Positions 1 through 7,905 of a stretch of 9,892 nt of DNA are shown piece by piece (within the stretch, counting starts at the first letter, position 1; every line of letters starts with the position of its first letter). Location: NCBI GenBank assembly GCA_947453775.1, contig CANGHM010000007.1, positions 1-9,892 of the forward strand. The letters are read 5' to 3'. The notes below the pieces were generated by a model. The model saw only the letters and a list, made by a program, of their open reading frames with translations. It did no database searches and was not told where the DNA came from. This DNA comes from Rickettsiales bacterium (GTDB lineage Bacteria; Pseudomonadota; Alphaproteobacteria; Rickettsiales; Rickettsiaceae). A program made the translations under genes and the position numbers.

Positions 1-1666
1 CAGCTGCGCCATTAAATATTGGAGCAATATAGGCTACTGGGTCAAAAAAATAATGGTCGAGAAAATAATTTTTCCCACCTTCCGACCTTCTTTTTATTGT
101 ATAAAAATATCCACTTGCGCAACCAAGTAAAGATGCAAAAAACGCTAGGTATGGCACATAAGAGCATTCTTGCTTTAAAGGTATAATGCTCATGATTTTG
201 GTCAGATAACCATTTGGCTTATCAAATGATAGTGCGTACCTACCCATTAAACCAGCAAAAATTGATCCTATAATCAATATAAAGATTGGCCATAGCATTA
301 CTTTGCTTACCTCATGGGCGCCGTTATTATTTTGAGCGTTTGTATCAAAACCAATACTAGTGATAATTTTGAGTGAATAAAATCCAGTACTAAATGCCCC
401 TATCAAAGCACAAATAAATATCGCCATGTTAGAGGAATAGGCATATTCTAAAATCAAATCTTTAGAGTAAAAACCTGCCAAAGGGGGTATGCCAATAATA
501 GCGCTACTAGCTACGATAAAAATTAGGAATGTATAGCGCATGTTAACCCTAATATTGCCTATTTTCTGCAAATTTTGCTCACCAGTAGCATGTATAATGT
601 TACCTGCAGCTAAAAACAGAGCTGCTTTAAAAAAAGCATGTGTCATTAAATGAAAAATACCAGCATGATAAGCCTTTAAACCGCAAGCAATAAACATATA
701 ACCAAGTTGACTGCATGTAGAGTATGCAATTATTTTTTTTAGATTTGATTGTAAAATCGCAGCTAAACCTCCGTAAACACAAGTAATAGCTCCGATAATT
801 GCTACTATATTGCTAACTTTATTTGAGCAAGCAAAGAAAAAATTCATCCGTGCAAGCAAAAATACTCCTGCTGTAACCATGGTAGCAGCATGTATGAGGG
901 CAGAAACTGGAGTTGGCCCCTCCATGGCATCTGGCAACCAGATATGAAATCCTATTTGTGCAGATTTGCCCATAGCGCCGATAAAAAATAGCAAGCAAGC
1001 TAAATCTAGCGCACTGAAATCGATACTAGCCAAGCTATAGTTTTTAACTTCAAGAAATTTGATATGCTTGGCAAGATCAATAAAATCAAGACTATCACAA
1101 TAAAAAAGCACCAATAATATACCAATTAAAAAGGCTAAATCTGCAATTCGGTTGACTATAAATGCTTTATAAGCAGCATTAATAGCTGAGGGCTTATCGT
1201 AGTAAAAACCTATTAGCAGATATGAAAGCAGCCCAACCCCTTCCCAGCCAAAAAATAACTGCACCATATTATCAGCACAAACAAGCATATTCATGCAAAA
1301 AGTAAACAGCCCCAAGTATGCCATAAAAGTATTAAAGCGCTTTTGATCAGCCATATATCCAATAGAATATATATGGACTATACTTGAGATTATGCTAATA
1401 ACCCAAAGCATAATGATAGTTAGTTTATCTGCATATATGGCCCAAGATATGGTATAGTCTTTGATTCTAAACCAAGAAGCAATTTTAATGTGATAAATAA
1501 AATTTTGCTCTACAGTAGTAGTAAACAAGCTAGCTGCAATAAAATAGCTGATAATCATTAATCCGCAAGCAATATATCCTATCCATTTACAAGAGAGCTG
1601 CTTTCGTAGGCTTGCGCATATAAGCGAGGAAAATAGCGGCAAAAAAACGATTAATACTACACTCAT
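1..1666 (-). CDS. nuoL: NADH-quinone oxidoreductase subunit L (partial, C-terminus beyond left edge)
   Basis: This is the antiporter-like, proton-pumping membrane subunit of respiratory complex I. I translated it by hand from an ATG at 1666 and it stays open to position 1, giving about 555 residues. The E. coli protein is 613 residues, so the last helices are missing. Hallmarks of the Proton_antipo_M family are present: [16 protein letters not shown] (E142), GKSAQ (K234), then [22 protein letters not shown] (H259), [10 protein letters not shown] (H339, H343, K347) and GFYSKD (K402). These Glu, Lys and His residues match those that line the proton channel in NuoL. Many hydrophobic helices are visible. 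The start overlaps the nuoK stop as ATGA (4 bp), which implies translational coupling. NuoM and NuoN are paralogues, but the WEGVGL and [19 protein letters not shown] wording and the position after nuoK indicate NuoL. Confidence 0.97.
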   Translation of the reverse strand, partial: MSVVLIVFLPLFSSLICASLRKQLSCKWIGYIACGLMIISYFIAASLFTTTVEQNFIYHIKIASWFRIKDYTISWAIYADKLTIIMLWVISIISSIVHIYSIGYMADQKRFNTFMAYLGLFTFCMNMLVCADNMVQLFFGWEGVGLLSYLLIGFYYDKPSAINAAYKAFIVNRIADLAFLIGILLVLFYCDSLDFIDLAKHIKFLEVKNYSLASIDFSALDLACLLFFIGAMGKSAQIGFHIWLPDAMEGPTPVSALIHAATMVTAGVFLLARMNFFFACSNKVSNIVAIIGAITCVYGGLAAILQSNLKKIIAYSTCSQLGYMFIACGLKAYHAGIFHLMTHAFFKAALFLAAGNIIHATGEQNLQKIGNIRVNMRYTFLIFIVASSAIIGIPPLAGFYSKDLILEYAYSSNMAIFICALIGAFSTGFYSLKIITSIGFDTNAQNNNGAHEVSKVMLWPIFILIIGSIFAGLMGRYALSFDKPNGYLTKIMSIIPLKQECSYVPYLAFFASLLGCASGYFYTIKRRSEGGKNYFLDHYFFDPVAYIAPIFNGAA

Positions 1667-1971
1667 CCTTTTAACTCATTAATATCGGCTATGTTAATGC
1701 TATTTTTATGCTTAAAATATGCAACCGTAATAGCAAGGCCAATGGCAGATTCGGCTGCAGCAATGGTTAAAATAAAAATACTGAAAATTTGACCATCAAT
1801 TTGCTTTAAATAAGCTGAAAAAGCCACAAAATTAATATTTACTGCCAGCAGCATTAACTCAATTGAAAGTAGCATCGAGATAACGCTTTTGCGATTTATA
1901 CATACTCCAAAACACCCTATAGCAAACACCCCGCTTGAGGCAATCAAAAAATGTGGCAAGCTATAGATCAT
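1663..1971 (-). CDS. nuoK: NADH-quinone oxidoreductase subunit K
   Basis: This is a small membrane subunit of complex I, related to MrpC, that helps form a proton path next to NuoJ and NuoN. The 102-residue length is typical of the family. Three hydrophobic helices are evident, with the conserved buried glutamates at E38 ([10 protein letters not shown]) and E74 ([12 protein letters not shown]), corresponding to E36 and E72 of E. coli NuoK. The ATG start overlaps the end of nuoJ by 11 bp and has an AAAGG ribosome binding site 8 nt upstream. Its TGA overlaps the nuoL ATG, so J, K and L are probably translated as a coupled unit. Nothing in it looks degraded. Confidence 0.97.
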   Translation of the reverse strand: MIYSLPHFLIASSGVFAIGCFGVCINRKSVISMLLSIELMLLAVNINFVAFSAYLKQIDGQIFSIFILTIAAAESAIGLAITVAYFKHKNSINIADINELKG

Positions 1972-2554
1972 AATTAATACCTTTTACAGCAGAATTATTG
2001 GCAATATTGACCATCTTGATACAATCTGTTTTTGATCTGCTTACTTGTTGGCTGATATTTTGTTTTTTAATTGGTCTTTTGTCTCTATCAGTTAAAACAA
2101 TAGCGCCAATTATTGCCACCAGCAAAATTACTCCACTTACCTCAAAAGGCACAATAAACTTAGTATACAAAACATCAGCTATCGCTATTACGTTATCTTG
2201 AGCCAAAAATACTTGATCAATCATCTTATCTTTTAAATTTGTATGCAGGAGCCAAGCAATAGCAATAAAAAAAGTAAACGTTAAAATTGCAGTTAAAAAA
2301 GATTTACTAGCTTTTAAATACTGCTGGCTGTGGATATCGATCATCATGATCACAAACAAAAATAATACCGCAACCGCCCCAACATAGACTATTATAGTCA
2401 TCATTGCTAAAAACTCAGCCCCAAGTAACACAAAAAGCCCAGCGGAATTTAGTAAAGCAAAAATAAGCCACAGCACACTATGCACATGGTTTTTAGAGAT
2501 CACAACACCAAGAGATGCTAATATCAATAAAAAACTAAATAAGTAAAAAAACAT
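1961..2554 (-). CDS. nuoJ: NADH-quinone oxidoreductase subunit J
   Basis: This is a membrane subunit of complex I that lies between NuoH and NuoK. The diagnostic stretch [20 protein letters not shown], followed by FLFVIMMID (about residues 46-75), is the conserved pi-bulge helix region of NuoJ/ND6. Five hydrophobic segments are visible, followed by a polar C-terminal tail. Starting at the ATG at 2554 gives 197 residues, slightly longer than E. coli NuoJ (184). The frame also allows a TTG at 2560, immediately after the nuoI stop, which would add two residues (M-V). My memory of Rickettsia NuoJ, which begins with a similar short extension before FFYLF, makes that TTG a real alternative. Neither start has a strong Shine-Dalgarno, so re-initiation after nuoI is likely. 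The 3' end overlaps nuoK by 11 bp. Confidence 0.95.
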   Translation of the reverse strand: MFFYLFSFLLILASLGVVISKNHVHSVLWLIFALLNSAGLFVLLGAEFLAMMTIIVYVGAVAVLFLFVIMMIDIHSQQYLKASKSFLTAILTFTFFIAIAWLLHTNLKDKMIDQVFLAQDNVIAIADVLYTKFIVPFEVSGVILLVAIIGAIVLTDRDKRPIKKQNISQQVSRSKTDCIKMVNIANNSAVKGINYDL

Positions 2555-2560
2555 AACCAA

Positions 2561-2992
2561 CTATTTATAAGAAGAATCTTTTGCTAGTTTAACCTGGATT
2601 GCCCCCTCCCAGCGATCGCCATTTTTTATCAGCTTTTCTTTGCTATACATTAATTGTTTGCGGGAGTCACTAGCAAATTCAAAATTAGGACCCTGGACAA
2701 TTGCATCTACTGGGCAAGCTTCTTGGCATAGCCCACAATAGATACATTTAGTCATATCGATGTCGTATTTTGTTGTGCGGCGGCTGCCATCAGCACTTGC
2801 GTGCGCATCAATTACGATTGCTTGAGCAGGACAAACTGCTTCGCACAACTTACAAGCAATACACAGCTCTTGACCATCTTGGTCTCTTCGAAGCACATGC
2901 TCTCCTCTAAAACGAGGGCTAATTTTACCCTTTTCATAAGGATAATTGATTGTTACTTTAGGTTTAAATAAATATTTAAGCGTTAAAGCCAT
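2561..2992 (-). CDS. nuoI: NADH-quinone oxidoreductase subunit I (2x 4Fe-4S), N-terminus apparently shortened
   Basis: This is the ferredoxin-like peripheral-arm subunit of complex I. It carries clusters N6a and N6b and passes electrons from NuoG towards NuoB. From the ATG at 2992 it has 143 residues. Two CxxCxxCxxxCP motifs are intact: C44, C47, C50, C54 and C83, C86, C89, C93. [20 protein letters not shown] and [14 protein letters not shown] are typical. Rickettsia NuoI, as I recall it, is about 16 residues longer and begins before an [14 protein letters not shown] stretch. Here LYEIIKG is encoded in frame just upstream (3013-2993), but no normal start codon lies between it and an in-frame TAA at about 3034. 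The expected start (ATG at 3042 or 3030) is one base out of frame at an A6 run. The ATG at 2992 has AAGGG only 1 nt upstream, a poor spacing. See the finding at 2990-3046. Confidence 0.93.
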   Translation of the reverse strand: MALTLKYLFKPKVTINYPYEKGKISPRFRGEHVLRRDQDGQELCIACKLCEAVCPAQAIVIDAHASADGSRRTTKYDIDMTKCIYCGLCQEACPVDAIVQGPNFEFASDSRKQLMYSKEKLIKNGDRWEGAIQVKLAKDSSYK

Positions 2993-3046
2993 ACCCTTGA
3001 TTATTTCGTATAATACTAATTTTTTAACATCTTAGTAAGCATAAAC

Positions 3047-4030
3047 TTAACCTATAAATCTAACGACAAATGCTAAAAAAACAAAATAACCAAGCGTAAG
3101 AGGTAAAAAAAACTTCCATCCTAAACGCATCAAATGATCGTATCGATAACGAGGCACAGAAGCCCTGATCCAAATAAAACAAAACAATACTAGTGCTATT
3201 TTCAATGCAAACCATATAAAGCTAGGTATAGCCATCAAGCAATCCAAATTAAACGGGGCTAGATAGCCACCAAAAAATAGCGTCACTACCATAGCACTTG
3301 CCATAATCATATTTGCATACTCTCCTAAAAAAAACATTGCAAAGCTTATTGATGAATACTCTACATTATATCCTGCAACTAGCTCAGACTCTGCTTCTGG
3401 TAGATCAAACGGATGGCGGTTTGTTTCAGCAAGTAATGCAATAAAAAACACCACACTTAAGGGTTTGAGCAATATTTGTAAATAAAGCGGCATAGATTTT
3501 TGCACCTCTACTATTTGCACTAAGTTCAAACTATTGCTTACTAACACTACCGATGCGATGCAAAGCCCTATTGATATTTCATAAGAAATCATTTGCGCAG
3601 CAGAGCGAATTGCGCCAAAAAAAGCATATTTAGAATTACTAGCCCAACCAGCAATAATAATGCCATAAACTCCAAGCGACGATACTGCTAAAATGTATAA
3701 AACTCCAACGTTGATATTTGCAAGAACAAAATCTTTGCTAAGTGGCACTACCGCCCATCCTATAATGCTTAGCACAAAAGTGATGATAGGGGCTAAAACA
3801 AAGAGAATTTTATCTGATGCTGCCGGCAAGATCATTTCTTTGCTAAGTAGCTTGAGCCCATCAGCTATTGGTTGAAGCAATCCCATTGGACCGACGGTAT
3901 TTGGCCCTCTTCTAAGTTGCATTAAGCCAATAATTCTTCTTTCAGCATAAGTTAAATACGCCACACAAAGCAGTAAAGGCACAATGACCATAATAATTTT
4001 TACTATAATACCGGCTATTTCCATCATCAT
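3047..4030 (-). CDS. nuoH: NADH-quinone oxidoreductase subunit H
   Basis: This is the membrane subunit of complex I that forms the quinone chamber where the peripheral arm docks. Its 327 residues match the family length (E. coli 325). Conserved features include [16 protein letters not shown] with [16 protein letters not shown] (about residues 29-65), the acidic helix around SYE (E151), and the quinone-loop signature [20 protein letters not shown] with YNVEYSS (about 201-227). There are about eight hydrophobic helices. The start is three tandem ATG codons (4030, 4027, 4024). A GGGG lies 5 nt before the first, and the nuoG stop TGA overlaps it as ATGA. I keep the first ATG, but the exact start is uncertain by two residues. 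Confidence 0.97.
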   Translation of the reverse strand: MMMEIAGIIVKIIMVIVPLLLCVAYLTYAERRIIGLMQLRRGPNTVGPMGLLQPIADGLKLLSKEMILPAASDKILFVLAPIITFVLSIIGWAVVPLSKDFVLANINVGVLYILAVSSLGVYGIIIAGWASNSKYAFFGAIRSAAQMISYEISIGLCIASVVLVSNSLNLVQIVEVQKSMPLYLQILLKPLSVVFFIALLAETNRHPFDLPEAESELVAGYNVEYSSISFAMFFLGEYANMIMASAMVVTLFFGGYLAPFNLDCLMAIPSFIWFALKIALVLFCFIWIRASVPRYRYDHLMRLGWKFFLPLTLGYFVFLAFVVRFIG

Positions 4031-6096
4031 TTTTGCCCCAAAATAAATTTAGTACATGCAAGCATGGTAGGCGAGGCCCTGCTGATGGCATTATCCATGT
4101 AGTAGTTATTAGTTGCAATATTTTTAATTGGCTCATCTTGGAAACAGTTGCTAGTTACTGAATCAAAATGAATAGTGCTAGCAACTATCTTGCCAATATT
4201 TGCAAAAATTGGATATTGTTTAAGCATTTGCGTTTGCAGATTTTGTAGATCATTAAAACCTAAATTTAATGATAGCTTTTGGGCTAGATCGATAATAATT
4301 TGCCTATCGTCTTTTGCTTGACCAAAAGGTTGCACAACACGCCGTGCTTTTTGCACCCTGCCTTCTAAATTCACATAAGTTGCATCTTTTTGAGTATATT
4401 CAGTAGCTGGCAAAATTAGATCTGCCCTGTTGGCACCAGCATCGCCATGATGACCTTGGTAGACTACAAAGCTTTTGCCCAAAGAGGTCATATCGATTTT
4501 GTCAGCTGCAAGCAGATAAACTAAATCCATCTGATTTTGTTGGCAAGCGGATAAAATTTGTTTAATATTTTTGCCTTGTCCCTGACTTTGACTTTCATAT
4601 TGATTTTTAGGGTGAAATTTTAAATCTAACAACCCTACACTTGAGGCATCTTGATGAAGAATATTAAAACCATTCCAATCATTGCGGATGAAATTATACT
4701 GCCGCGCTATAGCATATGCAATTGCTTGAATTTGGAGTGAATCATCGCGCACGAGTACACCATCCCCAATTATTAACATAGGATTTTTACTTTGACTTAG
4801 TGCTTGGCAAATACTGTGCTTTGCGCTTAATATTTGCTCTAAGATCTTTGGGTTATCGCCTAGATGCTCAATTGGATAAGTTTGATCACTCAGAGCTCCA
4901 ATACTGCAAACCCTGATCTTGCTTTGTCTGACTTGTTGGCCTATACGCGCACCAAGCAAAGGAGCATTTGCGCGCACATTTGCACCTATTAGCAAACAAA
5001 AATCAGCCTTCTCTACACCCGCTATAGTGGTATTAAACAGATAGTTTCCTCTATAGCGCGTCTCAAAACTATAGCCATTTTGATTGCAGGCTAAATTATC
5101 GCAGCCTATTGCATTAAAGAGCTCTTTTAGAGCAAAGATAGACTCACAATCAACCATTTGACCGCAAATAGCAGCCATTCTATCTGGCTTTGTATTGGTT
5201 ATCTTAGCTTTAAGAGTATCTAAGGCAAACCCCCAGGATACTTCTTGCAACGCTCCATCTACTCTAAAATATGGTTTATCAAGACGTTGGTATCTTAGAC
5301 CATCGTAGGAAAATCGTGCTTTGTCCGATATCCATTCTTGATTGATTTCTTCGTTAAGTTCAGGCAATATTCTAATCACCTCATGACCTTTAATATCAAT
5401 GCGAATATTGCTTCCCATCGCATCAAACACATCTATAGATTTGATTGATGTTAGCTCCCAGCTGCGATATTTAAACTCATATGGCTTAGAGGTTAATGCT
5501 CCAACAGGGCAAATATCGATTAAATTACCTGAAAGCTCTGAAGTAATAGATTTTGCAAGATAGGTGGAAACTTCCATATCCTCGCCCCTGCCAATGGTGC
5601 CAATTTCATCAATACCAGCAACATCAGCAGCAAACCTGATGCACCTGGTACAGTGTATGCATCTAGTCATATGGGTCGCAATTAAAGGACCCATGTACTT
5701 ATCTTTTACAATGCGCTTATTTTCATGAAATCGGCTAAAATTTTTACCATATTTAAATGCCTGATCTTGCAAATCACACTCGCCACCTTGGTCACATACT
5801 GGGCAATCTAACGGATGATTAATCAATAAAAACTCCATTACTCCTTGTCTGGCTTGCGCCACTTTTTCTGTATTAGTATGAGCAATCATGCCATCGCTGA
5901 CCAATGTGGCACAAGAGGCAACAAGTTTGGGGGATTTATCTATTTCGACCAAACACATACGGCAATTGCCTGCAATTTTTAATCGCTTATGATAACAAAA
6001 CCTAGGTATTTCAATTCCTGCTATTTCACATGCTTGAATTAAGGTGCTACCTTCTGGGGCTTGAATATTTTGACCGTCTATGTTAACCTTTGGCAT
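4027..6096 (-). CDS. nuoG: NADH-quinone oxidoreductase subunit G
   Basis: This is the large iron-sulfur subunit of the complex I peripheral arm, which takes electrons from NuoF. It has 689 residues. The N-terminal 2Fe-2S domain binds N1b through C34, C45, C48 and C62. Cluster N5 has the unusual ligand H94 with C98, C101 and C107. N4 uses C146, C149, C152 and C196. The extra N7 cysteine motif found in E. coli and Thermus is not visible after residue 200, as in mitochondrial-type enzymes. The C-terminal part (from about 215) is the molybdopterin-oxidoreductase-like domain, including [15 protein letters not shown] and the late [21 protein letters not shown] stretch. It is the first nuo gene on this strand in the window. 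The gene upstream is an unrelated lipoprotein, so nuoF is not adjacent. Its 3' end overlaps nuoH. Confidence 0.97.
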   Translation of the reverse strand: MPKVNIDGQNIQAPEGSTLIQACEIAGIEIPRFCYHKRLKIAGNCRMCLVEIDKSPKLVASCATLVSDGMIAHTNTEKVAQARQGVMEFLLINHPLDCPVCDQGGECDLQDQAFKYGKNFSRFHENKRIVKDKYMGPLIATHMTRCIHCTRCIRFAADVAGIDEIGTIGRGEDMEVSTYLAKSITSELSGNLIDICPVGALTSKPYEFKYRSWELTSIKSIDVFDAMGSNIRIDIKGHEVIRILPELNEEINQEWISDKARFSYDGLRYQRLDKPYFRVDGALQEVSWGFALDTLKAKITNTKPDRMAAICGQMVDCESIFALKELFNAIGCDNLACNQNGYSFETRYRGNYLFNTTIAGVEKADFCLLIGANVRANAPLLGARIGQQVRQSKIRVCSIGALSDQTYPIEHLGDNPKILEQILSAKHSICQALSQSKNPMLIIGDGVLVRDDSLQIQAIAYAIARQYNFIRNDWNGFNILHQDASSVGLLDLKFHPKNQYESQSQGQGKNIKQILSACQQNQMDLVYLLAADKIDMTSLGKSFVVYQGHHGDAGANRADLILPATEYTQKDATYVNLEGRVQKARRVVQPFGQAKDDRQIIIDLAQKLSLNLGFNDLQNLQTQMLKQYPIFANIGKIVASTIHFDSVTSNCFQDEPIKNIATNNYYMDNAISRASPTMLACTKFILGQK

Positions 6097-6125
6097 TAAA
6101 ATTTAATATCAAATTACTTCTTCTG

Positions 6126-6154
6126 ATACTAAAATAAAACACCCAAGGTTTCAA
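6126..6154 (-). promoter_or_regulatory. Candidate sigma70 promoter for nuoG-nuoL
   Basis: On the minus strand a TTGAAA box (6149-6154) is separated by 17 bases from TAGTAT (6126-6131). It lies about 30 bp upstream of the nuoG ATG in a 142-bp non-coding gap. The -35 matches the consensus in 5 of 6 bases and the -10 in 4 of 6. This is visual matching only, and chance matches are common in AT-rich DNA. Confidence 0.35.
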
Positions 6155-6193
6155 TAATAAAAGCTTTATAACGCCAATAATATTGTAATGTAT

Positions 6194-6218
6194 GCTATTA
6201 TAGTCAATTTATAATAGC
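6194..6218. repeat. Perfect 9-bp inverted repeat between lipoprotein gene and nuoG
   Basis: GCTATTATA (6194-6202) and TATAATAGC (6210-6218) are exact reverse complements separated by 7 bases. They lie 21 bp past the stop of the 6239-7006 gene and about 100 bp before nuoG. There is no T-run after the stem on the minus strand, so it is not a classic intrinsic terminator. It could be an operator-like palindrome or mRNA 3' structure. Its right arm shares TAGC with the hairpin at 6215-6232, so the two cannot form together. Confidence 0.45.
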
Positions 6219-6232
6219 TCTAAAAGGAGCTA
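6215..6232 (-). terminator. Weak hairpin after lipoprotein gene stop
   Basis: TAGCTC and GAGCTA form a 6-bp stem with a 6-base loop, starting 6 bases after the TAA of the 6239-7006 gene on the minus strand. The sequence after the stem is TTATAAATTG, not a clean U-run. Termination would be weak or Rho-dependent, and some read-through into nuoG is possible. Confidence 0.3.
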
Positions 6233-6238
6233 ATAAGA

Positions 6239-7006
6239 TTATTTACTAGCCATGAAAGGTTTTAAGATTTTGGCAAAAATGCGGTCTAAATTATAAATAT
6301 CAGTTTGTTTAGCATCCATAGAGGAAAATAAATTAACTCCAGATGGGATGTAATCCACACACATATTAGTCCAAAGAACCTTGCCAGTACTTGCTTGCAC
6401 AAAACCTATAATCATTACAACTTTGTCGCCATTTTCCTCAGGATCATAGTGATGATGCCGTGAGTCAGAAAAAGCTTGCGATAATGCTTTTGTCAGGATG
6501 GAAACAGCTACTGCGCCACTACTTTTCACATTATATAAATAATCTATAAACACCAATATGTCTGACTGTGTTTTTTCTTTAAAGACCGTGGCACTAGAAT
6601 CAATTTTATTTGAAATACTATACGCATCTTCAGGTTTTAAATGAATTACCCTATACAGAATCTCGCGATTTTCATCGTAATTATGACGTATTTTCTTTAA
6701 ATCAGGATAAAGCTTTTTATCGCGAATATCTTTGCCATGCAGAATTTGCGCTCTTAGGTTAGTTTTTTCAATTGCAACTGCTGCTCTTTCTGATATTAAA
6801 TGCGCCAAATAGACTTCATAATCGTACATTCTGGTTTTAATATTAGTAGCACTTATGGTATTTACTTCAACTTCAGGGGGCAAAATAAGCATTCCACCTT
6901 TGCTAGTATTAACAACATCAGTATAGTCTGAACAATGCCTTACGGTTGTTGTTGTGGTGCAAGACGATATTATCATCATCATGCAAATAGATAGTATTAA
7001 ACGCAT
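6239..7006 (-). CDS. Predicted lipoprotein of unknown function, possibly CsgG/GNA1162-like
   Basis: The product has 255 residues and a short hydrophobic N-terminus ending in an ISSC lipobox, so C16 would be lipidated after signal peptidase II cleavage. A Thr run (17-21) follows. The acidic-free positions after Cys suggest outer-membrane sorting by the Lol system, which is inference. I do not recognise a named family with certainty. The MLILPPEVEV strand at 39-48, the DILVFIDYLYNV strand at 149-160, and the late GFVQASTGKVLW motif (201-212) resemble the order seen in CsgG/GNA1162/LpoB-type periplasmic lipoproteins. There is a His cluster, SRHHHYD (182-188). It sits 28 bp downstream of the SlyB-like lipoprotein gene on the same strand, so the two are probably co-transcribed. 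The lipoprotein call is firm; the fold assignment is tentative. Confidence 0.8.
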   Translation of the reverse strand: MRLILSICMMMIISSCTTTTTVRHCSDYTDVVNTSKGGMLILPPEVEVNTISATNIKTRMYDYEVYLAHLISERAAVAIEKTNLRAQILHGKDIRDKKLYPDLKKIRHNYDENREILYRVIHLKPEDAYSISNKIDSSATVFKEKTQSDILVFIDYLYNVKSSGAVAVSILTKALSQAFSDSRHHHYDPEENGDKVVMIIGFVQASTGKVLWTNMCVDYIPSGVNLFSSMDAKQTDIYNLDRIFAKILKPFMASK

Positions 7007-7034
7007 ATTTAATAAAATTCACAGTTATAATATG

Positions 7035-7661
7035 CTAGCCACCAATCATATTTTCGCGGTGATTAGCTCTAGCAGGAAGAGATTTTTTCGCCTTAACTGG
7101 AGATGGTTCAGGTGTAATATCATGGCTATGTGGCGATGAATCCGGTGCAGAGATAACCCTGGTGCGGTCATTAGAAAAAATAACATATACATTTTGTCCT
7201 GTATGCAATGGATTATCTGTTCCTTGCACTACGGCTATTAGCCCGCTAGTAGATGCTGCTGAAATAGCAGCCCTCATCGCGCTACTTCCTTCATAATAAT
7301 CGTGTTTAATTTGTGCTGGATCAATTTGAACTATATACTCATACCCTTTGGATGTTCCCAAAGAAGATTCTGCCGCAGCTCCAATTGCAGCTCCAGCAAT
7401 AGCTCCAGCAACTGTTGCTACACCGCTACCAGCACTATTGCCTATAGCCCCTCCCATTACGCCTCCTGCTAACATTCCAGTACCATTATTATCAAGCCTA
7501 TCCTTGTTTTTTATCGTCACTAGCCTTACATTAATCACCTTGCCTTTAACCATTAAGCCTAAAGTAGAGTCGGCGGTATACACACTGTTGTTACGATCGG
7601 GCGCGCAGCTAGCAAGACCAAAGGTTAAGAATAAAGATATGGCGATTTTAAATACTTTCAT
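7035..7661 (-). CDS. SlyB-like glycine-zipper outer membrane lipoprotein
   Basis: From the ATG at 7661 the protein has 208 residues. A TTG two codons upstream is possible but less likely. It has a signal peptide with an LASC lipobox at C19, then a region (about 33-52) resembling the start of SlyB/PcP proteins. A glycine-zipper membrane segment follows (about 60-103; GMLAGGVMGGAIG, GAIAGAAIGAAAE). After it, GYEYIVQID, then LIAVVQGTDNPLHTGQNVYV with IFSND (about 141-165), parallels the C-terminal domain of SlyB. Differences from E. coli SlyB (155 residues) are an insertion at about 115-138 and a Pro/His-rich polar tail (about 172-208). The Rickettsia 17-kDa antigen belongs to the same broad glycine-zipper class. 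Its likely role is in the outer membrane or envelope stress response, which is inference. It is probably the first gene of a two-gene unit with the lipoprotein at 6239-7006. Confidence 0.88.
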   Translation of the reverse strand: MKVFKIAISLFLTFGLASCAPDRNNSVYTADSTLGLMVKGKVINVRLVTIKNKDRLDNNGTGMLAGGVMGGAIGNSAGSGVATVAGAIAGAAIGAAAESSLGTSKGYEYIVQIDPAQIKHDYYEGSSAMRAAISAASTSGLIAVVQGTDNPLHTGQNVYVIFSNDRTRVISAPDSSPHSHDITPEPSPVKAKKSLPARANHRENMIGG

Positions 7662-7694
7662 TTGCAAAATATATAGTAGATTTACATACCTAAG

Positions 7695-7723
7695 ATTATA
7701 CTATCAATAGTTTTCCAAAGCAA
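7695..7723 (-). promoter_or_regulatory. Candidate promoter for the lipoprotein gene pair
   Basis: On the minus strand a perfect TATAAT (7695-7700) lies 34 bp upstream of the 7661 ATG. Seventeen bases further upstream is TTGCTT (7718-7723), which matches only the TTG half of the -35 consensus. It would drive the SlyB-like gene and, by read-through, the second lipoprotein gene. Confidence 0.45.
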
Positions 7724-7852
7724 TATGATTGTAGATGATATTGTTATAGTTATTTGCATATGAGGTTGTAATTTTATTATTACCTACTTGAGTTTGTATA
7801 TTGATTTTTTTGTCATATTGATATATTTAATAATAAATTTAATAATCTAGAA

Positions 7853-7882
7853 TTGACGAGGCACATAATATTGCATTATAAT
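7853..7882 (+). promoter_or_regulatory. Strong sigma70-type promoter for the ankyrin gene
   Basis: TTGACG (7853-7858) and TATAAT (7877-7882) are separated by 18 bases. That is 5 of 6 and 6 of 6 matches to consensus, the best promoter in the window. Transcription would start near 7889, leaving a leader of about 17 bases before the ATG at 7906. A second TATAAT directly abuts that ATG but has no good -35. Confidence 0.6.
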
Positions 7883-7905
7883 AAAGCTATTAATAATATT
7901 ATAAT

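Larger units (their letters stand above)
7662..7905. other. Divergent AT-rich intergenic region
   Basis: This 244-bp region separates the minus-strand SlyB-like gene from the plus-strand ankyrin gene and contains a promoter for each, at 7695-7723 and 7853-7882. The middle (about 7725-7850) is very AT-rich with no convincing ORF, tRNA or strong hairpin. Short TAATATTA-type palindromes near 7890-7905 are expected by chance at this composition. Confidence 0.5.

Noticed and set aside
4024..4030. Triple ATG at the nuoH start as an unusual regulatory feature
   Set aside because: Tandem Met codons are common at coupled starts. This only makes the start ambiguous by two residues.
3942..4136. 64-codon minus-strand frame across the nuoG/nuoH junction
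   Set aside because: It is out of frame with two overlapping, well-conserved nuo genes.
6097..6238. tRNA or small RNA gene in the nuoG upstream gap
   Set aside because: No cloverleaf or T-loop motif is visible; the gap is explained by promoter-like and hairpin sequence.
7348..7710. 120-codon open frame on the plus strand, Pro/Ala-rich
   Set aside because: It is antisense to the glycine-zipper lipoprotein; its composition simply mirrors the Gly/Ala codons of that gene, and it has no ribosome binding site.
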